Shown in pieces: positions 1 through 5,347 of a stretch of 8,409 bases of DNA. This DNA comes from CAKSIW01 sp045576435 (lineage in GTDB: Bacteria; Bacillota; Clostridia; Monoglobales; Monoglobaceae): positions 1 to 8,409 of the forward strand of contig JAZNGL010000019.1 of assembly GCA_045576435.1 (NCBI GenBank), given 5' to 3'. The notes under the pieces were generated by a model. That model searched no databases, was not told the origin of the DNA, and saw nothing but the letters and a program-made list of their open reading frames with translations. Numbering within the stretch: position 1 is the first letter of the stretch; every line of letters begins with the position of its first letter. A program made the position numbers and the translations under genes.

Positions 1-678
1 CTCCCAACCGGGTCTTCTCCTCTTGGGGTTTATAAAAAACTGAGCGAAATGAACAAAGCCGGCAAGGTAACCTTTAAAAATGTAGTTACCTTTAACATGG
101 ATGAATATGTTGGCCTTCCAAGAGAACATGAGCAGAGCTACTGGTATTTTATGCATGATAATTTCTTTAATCACATAGACATTCCTGCTGAAAACATTAA
201 CATTTTAAATGGTATGGCTGACGACTTAGAGGCAGAATGTCAAAGATATGAAGACAAAATAGCATCTTACGGCGGGATTGACTTATTCATGGGCGGTAGC
301 GGTGTTGATGGTCATATTGCATTCAATGAGCCATTCACCTCTTTATCATCTCGCACAGGTGTTCGCGGATTGACAGAAGATACTTTAATTGTTAATTCAC
401 GTTTCTTTGATAACGACCCGAATCAAGTGCCTAAAACAGCTCTTTCTGTTGGTGTTGGAACAGTGTGTGATTCAAAACAAGTTATGTTGTTGATAAATGG
501 TCATAACAAGGCTCGTGCACTTCGTCATTGTGTTGAAGGCGGTGTTGACCATGCATGGACAATCAGCGCTTTGCAAATGCATAAAGATGGCATTATTGTG
601 TGTGATGAAGCAGCTTGCGGAGAACTCAAGGTTGACACATACAAATATTTCAAAGAAGTTTATAAGAACGAGAAATAA
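1..678 (+). CDS. nagB: Glucosamine-6-phosphate deaminase, 5' end cut by window edge
   Basis: Cytoplasmic enzyme that converts glucosamine 6-phosphate to fructose 6-phosphate and ammonia, feeding amino-sugar carbon into glycolysis. The reading frame is open from base 1 and its first visible residues (LPTGSSPLGVYKKL) are the sugar-phosphate loop of the family. By alignment from memory with E. coli NagB, about 38 N-terminal residues lie outside the window, so the ATG at 49 is internal and not the start. The FNMDEYVGLP motif carries the catalytic Asp (codon 100-102; E. coli Asp72). The GVDGHIAFNEP motif carries the Asp, His and Glu of the active site (Asp codon 307-309; E. coli 141/143/148). The family's TVGVGT-, WTIS- and CDE-type motifs (here SVGVGT, WTIS, CDEAA) follow in order to a normal C-terminus. 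A strong terminator follows the stop. The upstream neighbour and promoter are not visible. Confidence 0.96.
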   Translation, partial: LPTGSSPLGVYKKLSEMNKAGKVTFKNVVTFNMDEYVGLPREHEQSYWYFMHDNFFNHIDIPAENINILNGMADDLEAECQRYEDKIASYGGIDLFMGGSGVDGHIAFNEPFTSLSSRTGVRGLTEDTLIVNSRFFDNDPNQVPKTALSVGVGTVCDSKQVMLLINGHNKARALRHCVEGGVDHAWTISALQMHKDGIIVCDEAACGELKVDTYKYFKEVYKNEK

Positions 679-694
679 AGATAAAAACAAAACT

Positions 695-724
695 GAATAA
701 AACAACCCACCTCTGACATATATT
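695..724 (+). promoter_or_regulatory. Candidate sigma-E-type promoter of cwlD, embedded in the nagB terminator
   Basis: GAATAAA (695-701) and CATATATT (717-724) are separated by 15 bases. They resemble the -35 (KMATATT) and -10 (CATACAnT) of mother-cell sigma-E promoters. The -10 differs from consensus at one specified position; the -35 is weaker. The -10 sits in the terminator loop and the 5' arm of the stem is the spacer. Transcription would begin near 731, after the 5' arm, leaving a leader of about 21 bases with a free Shine-Dalgarno. The match was judged by eye in AT-rich DNA. Confidence 0.45.
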
Positions 725-748
725 TTTAATTAAAAGAGGTGGGTTTTT
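704..748 (+). terminator. Rho-independent terminator of nagB
   Basis: A perfect 11-bp stem pairs 704-714 (AACCCACCTCT) with 735-745 (AGAGGTGGGTT). The loop is 20 bases, AT-rich, and the stem runs into five T residues (744-748). It lies 25 bases after the nagB stop. It ends only three bases before the cwlD start codon, so its 3' arm doubles as the cwlD ribosome binding site. Confidence 0.88.
736..743 (+). promoter_or_regulatory. Ribosome binding site of cwlD inside a terminator arm
   Basis: GAGGTGGG at 736-743 pairs with the anti-Shine-Dalgarno sequence through GAGGTG, which ends 10 bases before the ATG at 752. The same bases form the 3' arm of the nagB terminator stem, so the site is buried in any transcript that enters from nagB and exposed in one that starts in the hairpin loop. 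Confidence 0.7.
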
Positions 749-751
749 ATT

Positions 752-1465
752 ATGAAAAAGTTCAGGGTGATATTTGCCAGAAAGGCATATTTTAATATAC
801 TTGTGATAGGCATTTTAATGGTTTGTGCCGGACTTGCAGTTTCAAAAAATAGTACGGTTGAAACTTTGGCACTTCCACTTAGCGATAAAATAATTGTGAT
901 TGATCCGGGACATGGAGGGATTGATGCGGGGGCAAATTCGGGAGAAGTGCTCGAAAAGGATCTAAATCTTAAAATTGCCTATTTTTTACAGGCTTATATT
1001 GAAGAAGGCGGCGGGACGGCAATATTAACCAGGACAGATGATTCAAATACTGCCAATCCCGATAGAGACAAAAATATATCACAAAAAAAGTCGGATTTAA
1101 AAGAACGTAAAAAAGATATTGAGGATTATAAAGCCGATATTTTTCTCAGCATTCACATGAATAAGTTCCCGCAATCAAAATATAAAGGAGCACAAGTTTT
1201 TTATACAGCAAAATCTGAGGAAAGCAAAAAACTTGGTGAACTTATTCAAAAGTCAATCAAAGATACTATAAAAGACGATAATAACCGAAAAGCAAAAGCA
1301 ACTAATGATATTTTTGTTCTGAAAAACAATAAAACTCCCTCAGCACTTATTGAATGTGGATTTTTATCAAATCCCGAAGAAACGAAACTTCTAAGTGACG
1401 AAGAATATAGAAGACGTATGGCTTGGGGAATTTATATTGGAATTGTCAGATATTTTAACTATTAA
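752..1465 (+). CDS. cwlD: N-acetylmuramoyl-L-alanine amidase, CwlD type (spore cortex maturation)
   Basis: Amidase_3-family zinc hydrolase that cleaves the peptide from muramic acid. In Bacillus, CwlD makes muramic-delta-lactam in spore cortex, the mark read by germination lytic enzymes. The protein has 237 residues, the same length I recall for B. subtilis CwlD. It begins with a basic N-terminus and a hydrophobic segment at about residues 13-30 (signal or anchor), so the catalytic domain is outside the cytoplasm. Zinc ligands and catalytic residues are visible: His54 in DPGHGG, Glu68 in LEKD, His135 in SIHMN, and Glu201 in ALIECGFLSNPEE. The stretch LPLSDKIIVIDPGHGG is closely like the B. 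subtilis protein, which favours CwlD over vegetative amidases. The gene overlaps the convergent sigE by 11 bases. A sigma-E-like promoter precedes it, fitting mother-cell expression. No terminator is seen at its 3' end. Confidence 0.9.
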   Translation: MKKFRVIFARKAYFNILVIGILMVCAGLAVSKNSTVETLALPLSDKIIVIDPGHGGIDAGANSGEVLEKDLNLKIAYFLQAYIEEGGGTAILTRTDDSNTANPDRDKNISQKKSDLKERKKDIEDYKADIFLSIHMNKFPQSKYKGAQVFYTAKSEESKKLGELIQKSIKDTIKDDNNRKAKATNDIFVLKNNKTPSALIECGFLSNPEETKLLSDEEYRRRMAWGIYIGIVRYFNY

Positions 1466-2189
1466 TCATTTTTGTTATCTCTCTCTTTAATCGTGACATA
1501 ATCCTTTTTTCAAGACGGGATATGTAAGACTGGGAGATACCCAATATATCAGCAACTTGTTTTTGAGTCTTTTCTTCTCCTGAAGAATTTATGCCAAAAC
1601 GCAGTTCCATTATGTTTTGTTCTCGTTGCGAAAGGCGACTCATTGCGATGCGAAGCAGCTCTTTGTCCACTTCGTCTTCGACTTTTCGCTGAGTTACATC
1701 ACTATCGGTGCCGAGAATATCGGAAAGAAGAAGTTCGTTTCCATCCCAATCAACATTCAATGGCTCATCAATAGAAATATTAATTTTGTTTGAGCTGTTT
1801 TTTCTAAGATACATCAGAATTTCATTTTCTATGCAACGTGAGGCATATGTAGCAAGCTTAATGTTCTTATCTGGCTTGAAAGTGTTTATTGCTTTAATAA
1901 GTCCGATAGTTCCTATTGAAATTAAATCTTCAACACCGATGCCTGTGTTTTCAAATTTTTTTGCAATGTAAACAACCAGTCTCAGATTGTGCTCAATAAG
2001 AGTGTTTTTGACATTTTCAATATCGGTTTCGGTTCTGAGCAGTTCGATTAAAGTTTGTTCTTCGTCGAGCGTGAGAGGTGGCGGCAATGTGTCGGCTCCG
2101 CCTACATAATGTATTTTTTTTGTCAGTCCTAGCTTTGAAAGTGCTTTGGTTATGAGTAGTTTAATTTTTGAGAGTTGTTTGTATAGCAT
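1455..2189 (-). CDS. sigE: RNA polymerase sporulation sigma factor E (pro-sigma-E)
   Basis: Early mother-cell sigma factor of endospore formation, made as an inactive membrane-associated precursor and activated by SpoIIGA cleavage. The protein has 244 residues (B. subtilis 239). Residues 1-28 form a basic, amphipathic pro-sequence ending in IHYVGG, aligned with the YYIGG processing region of B. subtilis. LPPPL follows as in the mature N-terminus. Region 2 is clear: NLRLVVYIAKKFENTGIGVEDLISIGTIG begins at residue 68, and the -10 recognition helix ASRCIENEILMYLRKN at 116-131. Region 4.2 is a helix-turn-helix (TQKQVADILGISQSYISRLEKR, 208-229). Start: the ATG at 2189 is preceded at 9 bases by AAGGAGG. 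The gene overlaps the end of spoIIGA by 29 bases, indicating co-transcription and probable translational coupling. Downstream is convergent cwlD, not sigG as in most spore formers. Confidence 0.97.
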   Translation of the reverse strand: MLYKQLSKIKLLITKALSKLGLTKKIHYVGGADTLPPPLTLDEEQTLIELLRTETDIENVKNTLIEHNLRLVVYIAKKFENTGIGVEDLISIGTIGLIKAINTFKPDKNIKLATYASRCIENEILMYLRKNSSNKINISIDEPLNVDWDGNELLLSDILGTDSDVTQRKVEDEVDKELLRIAMSRLSQREQNIMELRFGINSSGEEKTQKQVADILGISQSYISRLEKRIMSRLKREITKMINS

Positions 2190-3081
2190 AGTTCTTTTCC
2201 TCCTTGTTTTCTGTTAGAATTTCAGGGTTAAAAATTGCATCAAATTCATAATTATCACAAAGCTTGTTTGGAGAAAGTCCAATTATAGCAGAGGGTATTA
2301 TTTTGTCGTCGAGTATTAGTTTATCTGCAACAAAGGCGTGCATGGAGCCTTTTAGATTGTTGATAGTTGAATATGGTAAAATGCGATATCTTTTAACCAG
2401 GTCATAAGGAAGGTCATCAATAAATTCATATTCAAGGGCGTTAAAAAAGACGGTTGGTAACAGTTTTTTTGAGAGAGTCTTATCTAGTATAAGAACAGCT
2501 TTACCACATAGAGGATCTGTTAATTCACAGCCGGTGTCGAGAAGTGCCCGAATAGAAAGAGAGTTGTTAAAAAAGAATATTTTCGCTGAGAAAATTTGTT
2601 TTTCGCGAGTTGTATTTTTTTTGTTTGTGAAGGACATCACATAAAATGTAGAATATGCTAAAATGGTTGAAATTGTCAGGGTTGAAGCGTTTATGTTTAT
2701 GTATATTTCGCCATTTGAAACTGCAGCACCAACAGATGTGCCAAAGCTAGTTGCAAAAATTAACATAAAGCTGATTCCGGCAAAAATAGCTGAAACTGCA
2801 CAAAGAATTAAAGAGTTTTTAAAAAAAATTAAAACGGATTTTGTTGGAAAGGCAATAACCGCAATCAGTCCCCAAAAAAACACTTTTGCTGAGAGTGAAT
2901 AAAGGACAGAAAGTTGTGGAAAAAACATAGCGGATGAATATAATGCAGCAACCGATGCAGCGAGGGCAAGATGAAGTGGGTGGAGCCTTCGCTTTAAAAT
3001 TAGTGAGGCTGAATATATTATGATTGAGTCCATCAAAAAATTTAATAAAAATAACAAATCTAAATAGATAATTGGTTTCAC
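2161..3081 (-). CDS. spoIIGA: Sporulation sigma-E factor-processing peptidase SpoIIGA
   Basis: Membrane-embedded aspartic protease that removes the pro-sequence of sigma-E in the mother cell after a signal (SpoIIR) from the forespore. The protein has 306 residues (B. subtilis 309). The N-terminal half is hydrophobic, with about five membrane segments (roughly 4-28, 35-55, 57-77, 84-111 and 134-150). The C-terminal half is the cytoplasmic protease domain. The catalytic Asp is residue 182 in ALLDTGCELTDPL; family members I recall usually have Asn after D(S/T)G, so Cys185 is unusual. The end has the conserved GLSPNKL and EFDAIFNPEIL motifs. The start is GTG at 3081, with AAAGGAG 10 bases upstream, giving the typical opening MKPIIYLDLLFLLNF. 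An ATG at 3088 is out of frame. A spoIIG-like promoter precedes it. sigE, its substrate, overlaps its 3' end. Confidence 0.95.
   Translation of the reverse strand: MKPIIYLDLLFLLNFLMDSIIIYSASLILKRRLHPLHLALAASVAALYSSAMFFPQLSVLYSLSAKVFFWGLIAVIAFPTKSVLIFFKNSLILCAVSAIFAGISFMLIFATSFGTSVGAAVSNGEIYININASTLTISTILAYSTFYVMSFTNKKNTTREKQIFSAKIFFFNNSLSIRALLDTGCELTDPLCGKAVLILDKTLSKKLLPTVFFNALEYEFIDDLPYDLVKRYRILPYSTINNLKGSMHAFVADKLILDDKIIPSAIIGLSPNKLCDNYEFDAIFNPEILTENKEEKNYAIQTTLKN
2199..2205 (-). promoter_or_regulatory. Ribosome binding site of sigE, inside spoIIGA
   Basis: On the minus strand, AAGGAGG lies 9 bases upstream of the sigE ATG and within the last codons of spoIIGA. This near-perfect site fixes the sigE start that includes the pro-sequence. 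Its position means that ribosomes finishing spoIIGA clear the sigE start. Confidence 0.85.
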
Positions 3082-3103
3082 GCAGCATACTCTCCTTTTG
3101 ATT

Positions 3104-3137
3104 ATTATATAAAATCAAGCCTGAAATTTTTGTCGTT
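3104..3137 (-). promoter_or_regulatory. Candidate spoIIG promoter (sigma-A with Spo0A box at -35)
   Basis: On the minus strand, AACGACA (3137-3131) precedes TATAAT (3109-3104). ACGACA and TATAAT are separated by 21 bases, longer than the usual 17. The B. subtilis spoIIG promoter is known for a similarly long spacer (about 22) and for a Spo0A site over the -35. AACGACA keeps the CGACA core of the 0A box (TTCGACA, the reverse of TGTCGAA; 5 of 7). The start point would fall near 3097, giving a very short leader that only just keeps the Shine-Dalgarno at 3098-3092, which is a weak point of this reading. Confidence 0.5.
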
Positions 3138-3166
3138 TTTAAGGATATGAAAAATATGATTTTTGA

Positions 3167-3195
3167 TTGACTTTTTATTTTGACTATGGCATAAT
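3167..3195 (+). promoter_or_regulatory. Sigma-A promoter of ppa-pgi
   Basis: TTGACT (3167-3172) and CATAAT (3190-3195) are spaced by 17 bases. A second TTGACT (3180-3185) and a TATAAT (3200-3205) lie just downstream, but 14 bases apart, so the first pair is preferred. Transcription would start near 3202 and give a leader of about 137 bases before ppa. The promoter is divergent from that of spoIIGA, about 30 bases away. Confidence 0.65.
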
Positions 3196-3201
3196 AATAT
3201 A

Positions 3202-3338
3202 TAATAAACTTAAGGAAAAGTGAAATCTAGAATAGGGAAAGGCGGAGAGGTTCTTTCGAAGTGATATTGGGCGAACTTCAACGGATTTCTCTGATTAAGT
3301 AGGGATACTGAAGTTTAATTTTAAAGGGAGAGAGAATA
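3202..3338 (+). promoter_or_regulatory. Long 5' leader of ppa with competing stems, unassigned
   Basis: This is the untranslated stretch between the predicted start point and the ppa GTG. AACTTCA (3274-3280) can pair perfectly with TGAAGTT (3309-3315) or, through ACTTC (3275-3279), with GAAGT (3258-3262), so the two stems exclude each other. TTCTCT (3287-3292) can also pair with AGAGAA (3331-3336) next to the Shine-Dalgarno AGGGAG. I do not recognise a known riboswitch: the fluoride class, sometimes linked to pyrophosphatase genes, does not match. No T-run terminator is present, so any control would act on translation or RNA stability. Confidence 0.3.
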
Positions 3339-3875
3339 GTGGCAAATAATATATGGCACGATATATCACCAAAGAGAATTAACGCGGAAGATTTTATATG
3401 TGTGGTTGAAATTTCAAAAGGTAGCAAGAAAAAATATGAGCTCGATAAGGAAACAGGATATATAATTCTTGATAGAATTCTATATACATCAACTCATTAT
3501 CCGGCCAATTACGGATTTATTCCAAGAACCTATGGTGATGATAATGACCCTCTTGATGTTTTGCTTATCTGTGCTGAACCGTTAGAACCATTGTCGCTTG
3601 TGCGTGCATATCCGATTGGCGTGATTACCATGGTTGATAACGGACGTTCTGATGAAAAGATTATTGCAATTCCATTCAACGACCCGAATTATAATCATTA
3701 TACTGATATTGATCAATTACCAGCTCATATTTTTAGTGAAATGAGGCATTTTTTCACTGTTTATAAAAATCTTGAAAATAAAGAAACGGCAGTGAATGAA
3801 GTTAAAGGCAGAACGGTTGCGGAAAAAATTATTGAAGAAGCTATGGCAAATTACGTTGAAAAGTTTTGTAAATAG
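3339..3875 (+). CDS. ppa: Inorganic pyrophosphatase, family I
   Basis: Soluble cytoplasmic enzyme that hydrolyses pyrophosphate to two phosphates and pulls biosynthetic reactions forward. The protein has 178 residues, close to E. coli Ppa. The signature DDNDPLDVLL holds the metal-binding Asp68, Asp70 and Asp73. Other active-site residues expected from the E. coli enzyme are visible: Glu24 (CVVEISKGS), Lys31 or 32, Arg46 (LDRIL), Tyr59 (YPANYGFIP), Asp100, Asp105 and Lys107 (VDNGRSDEK), and Tyr142-Lys143 (VYKNLE). This is the single-domain soluble family, not the DHH family II enzyme or a membrane pump. The start is GTG at 3339, with AGGGAG ending 8 bases upstream; no ATG fits the conserved N-terminus. 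pgi begins 23 bases after the stop, suggesting an operon. Promoter and leader lie upstream, divergent from spoIIGA. Confidence 0.96.
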   Translation: MANNIWHDISPKRINAEDFICVVEISKGSKKKYELDKETGYIILDRILYTSTHYPANYGFIPRTYGDDNDPLDVLLICAEPLEPLSLVRAYPIGVITMVDNGRSDEKIIAIPFNDPNYNHYTDIDQLPAHIFSEMRHFFTVYKNLENKETAVNEVKGRTVAEKIIEEAMANYVEKFCK

Positions 3876-3898
3876 AAAATGATGAGGAGATTTGAAAG

Positions 3899-5236
3899 AT
3901 GAAAAAGGCAATAGAATTTGATTATAAGAAAGCATTAGATTTTTTTACTGAGGAAGAAATTGAAAACATAAAAGGTCAATTGAAAGTAGCACACAACATG
4001 CTTCACGACAAGAGCGGTGCCGGCAATGATTTTCTTGGTTGGATGGACTTGCCAAGGGATTATGATAAAGAGGAGTTTGCTAGAATTAAAAAGGCAGCAG
4101 AAAAAATCAGAAGCAATTCAGATGTTTTGATTGTTATTGGAATAGGTGGTTCATATCTTGGAGCAAAGGCTGCAATTGATTTTTTGACAGGACCGTTTTA
4201 TAACTATACAGCAAAAACAAAAATAATATTTGCTGGAAACAGCATAAGCCCTAATTATATCAATGGAATTCTTAAGACTATTGAAGGTATGGACGTTTCG
4301 GTTAATATTATTTCAAAATCAGGAACAACAACAGAGCCTGCTGTTGCATTCAGAATTTTTAAAGAATATCTTGAGAAAAAATATGGCAAGGATGGAGCAA
4401 GAGAGAGGATATATGCAACAACCGACAAGGCAAAGGGTGCTCTTAAAGGGCTTGCAGACAACGAAGGTTATGAAACCTTTGTTGTGCCGGATGATGTTGG
4501 CGGAAGATATTCTGTTCTTACGGCGGTTGGACTTTTGCCGATTGCAGTTTGTGGTGCAGATATAGATAAGCTGATGCAGGGTGCAGCCGATGCTATGGAA
4601 ATATATGCAAATGAAAGTCTTGAAGAAAATGATTGCTATAAATATGCTGCAATCAGAAATGTTTTATATAGAAAAGGCAAGACAATTGAAATGCTTGTTA
4701 ATTATGAGCCTGAACTTCAATATTTTATTGAATGGTGGAAACAACTTTATGGTGAGAGTGAGGGCAAAGACCAAAAGGGTATTTTCCCTGCAGGTGCTTG
4801 TTTCTCAACGGACCTTCATTCAATGGGACAATATATTCAGGATGGACTCAGGAATATTTTTGAGACGGTTTTATATGTTAAAAATTCAAAAACTGATATA
4901 ACAATCGGAGAGGATGCCGATAATATTGACGGACTTAACTTCCTTAGCGGAAAAACTGTTGATTATGTCAATAAAAAAGCGTTTGAGGGAACACTTCTTG
5001 CACATACAGATGGTGGTGTTCCGAATCTCATATTAAAAATAGATGCTTTGGATGAATATACACTTGGTCAGTTGGTTTATTTCTTTGAGAAAGCTTGTGG
5101 CATAAGCGGATATATGCTTGGCGTTAATCCGTTCAATCAGCCGGGCGTTGAAAGCTATAAAAAGAACATGTTTGCGCTCCTTGGAAAACCCGGATATGAG
5201 GATGAAAGAGAAAATTTGGAAAAAAGATTAAAATAA
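3899..5236 (+). CDS. pgi: Glucose-6-phosphate isomerase
   Basis: Cytoplasmic glycolytic enzyme interconverting glucose 6-phosphate and fructose 6-phosphate. The latter is also the product of nagB at the left edge. The protein has 445 residues, the length of the short Gram-positive form. Two sugar-isomerase (SIS) domains are indicated by GIGGSYLG (81-88) and the phosphate-binding SKSGTT (139-144). Both family signatures are present: DDVGGRYSVLTAVGLLP (198-214, with Arg203) and GYMLGVNPFNQPGVESYKK (404-422, with Lys421). The catalytic Glu is probably Glu286 in YGESEGK, and His307 lies in STDLHSMGQ. The start ATG has GAGGAG 9 bases upstream. It follows ppa by 23 bases without a terminator or promoter. 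No clear terminator follows the stop before the promoter of the next gene. Confidence 0.97.
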   Translation: MKKAIEFDYKKALDFFTEEEIENIKGQLKVAHNMLHDKSGAGNDFLGWMDLPRDYDKEEFARIKKAAEKIRSNSDVLIVIGIGGSYLGAKAAIDFLTGPFYNYTAKTKIIFAGNSISPNYINGILKTIEGMDVSVNIISKSGTTTEPAVAFRIFKEYLEKKYGKDGARERIYATTDKAKGALKGLADNEGYETFVVPDDVGGRYSVLTAVGLLPIAVCGADIDKLMQGAADAMEIYANESLEENDCYKYAAIRNVLYRKGKTIEMLVNYEPELQYFIEWWKQLYGESEGKDQKGIFPAGACFSTDLHSMGQYIQDGLRNIFETVLYVKNSKTDITIGEDADNIDGLNFLSGKTVDYVNKKAFEGTLLAHTDGGVPNLILKIDALDEYTLGQLVYFFEKACGISGYMLGVNPFNQPGVESYKKNMFALLGKPGYEDERENLEKRLK

Positions 5237-5249
5237 TTTAAAAAAACTA

Positions 5250-5278
5250 TTGAGAAATTTTAAAATGTATGATATTAT
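5250..5278 (+). promoter_or_regulatory. Sigma-A promoter of the P-loop gene, with extended -10
   Basis: TTGAGA (5250-5255) and TATTAT (5273-5278) are spaced by 17 bases, and TG at 5270-5271 makes an extended -10 (TGnTATTAT). The -10 lies in a perfect 16-base palindrome (5270-5285). The start point would be near 5285. No pgi terminator separates it from pgi, so read-through is also likely. Confidence 0.6.
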
Positions 5279-5285
5279 AATATCA
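5270..5285. repeat. 16-base perfect palindrome over a promoter -10
   Basis: TGATATTATAATATCA equals its own reverse complement. It covers the -10 and reaches the expected start point of the P-loop gene promoter. It could be an operator for a dimeric repressor, or chance in AT-rich DNA, since TATTATAATA gives a -10-like hexamer on both strands. I found no second copy in the window. Confidence 0.4.
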
Positions 5286-5296
5286 AGGAAAGTGAG

Positions 5297-5347
5297 ATGC
5301 ATTTTCCAACAGATAAAATAAATGAAGGGCGGTATTGCTATGATTAA
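5297..5347 (+). CDS. Possible 16-codon upstream ORF overlapping the P-loop gene start
   Basis: ATG at 5297 opens a frame encoding MHFPTDKINEGRYCYD and stops with TAA at 5345-5347, eight bases into the P-loop gene (ATG 5340), in another frame. AAGGAA at 5285-5290, six bases upstream of the ATG, could serve as its ribosome binding site, but it would sit at the very 5' end of the mRNA. If translated, it would couple to the P-loop gene. The peptide shows no run of repeated codons typical of amino-acid attenuators. It may be chance. Confidence 0.25.
   Translation: MHFPTDKINEGRYCYD
5325..5332 (+). promoter_or_regulatory. Ribosome binding site fixing the P-loop gene start
   Basis: AAGGGCGG lies seven bases before ATG 5340. 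This favours the 137-residue product over one started at ATG 5322, which has only AT-rich sequence without a Shine-Dalgarno in front of it. Confidence 0.6.

Noticed and set aside
49..51. ATG at 49 as the nagB start
   Set aside because: The frame is open from base 1, and the upstream residues LPTGSSPLGVYKKL are a conserved part of the enzyme, so the true start lies outside the window.
472..705. Minus-strand ORF antisense to the nagB 3' end
   Set aside because: It has no family features, no clear ribosome binding site, and is explained as an opposite-strand open frame of nagB.
3086..3088. ATG at 3088 (minus strand) as the spoIIGA start
   Set aside because: It is out of frame with the SpoIIGA protein and only three bases from the Shine-Dalgarno; its 89-residue product has no family features.
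3202..3338. Fluoride riboswitch upstream of ppa
   Set aside because: This class is sometimes linked to pyrophosphatase genes, but the conserved GATG and pseudoknot segments are not found in the expected order.
4263..4901. Two extra plus-strand ORFs inside pgi (4263-4565 and 4581-4901)
   Set aside because: They lie in another frame of a fully conserved pgi gene, have no family resemblance and are rich in residues expected from a shifted frame.
5322..5324. ATG at 5322 as the P-loop gene start
   Set aside because: There is no ribosome binding site before it, while ATG 5340 has AAGGGCGG at good spacing and starts just before the first strand of the P-loop fold.
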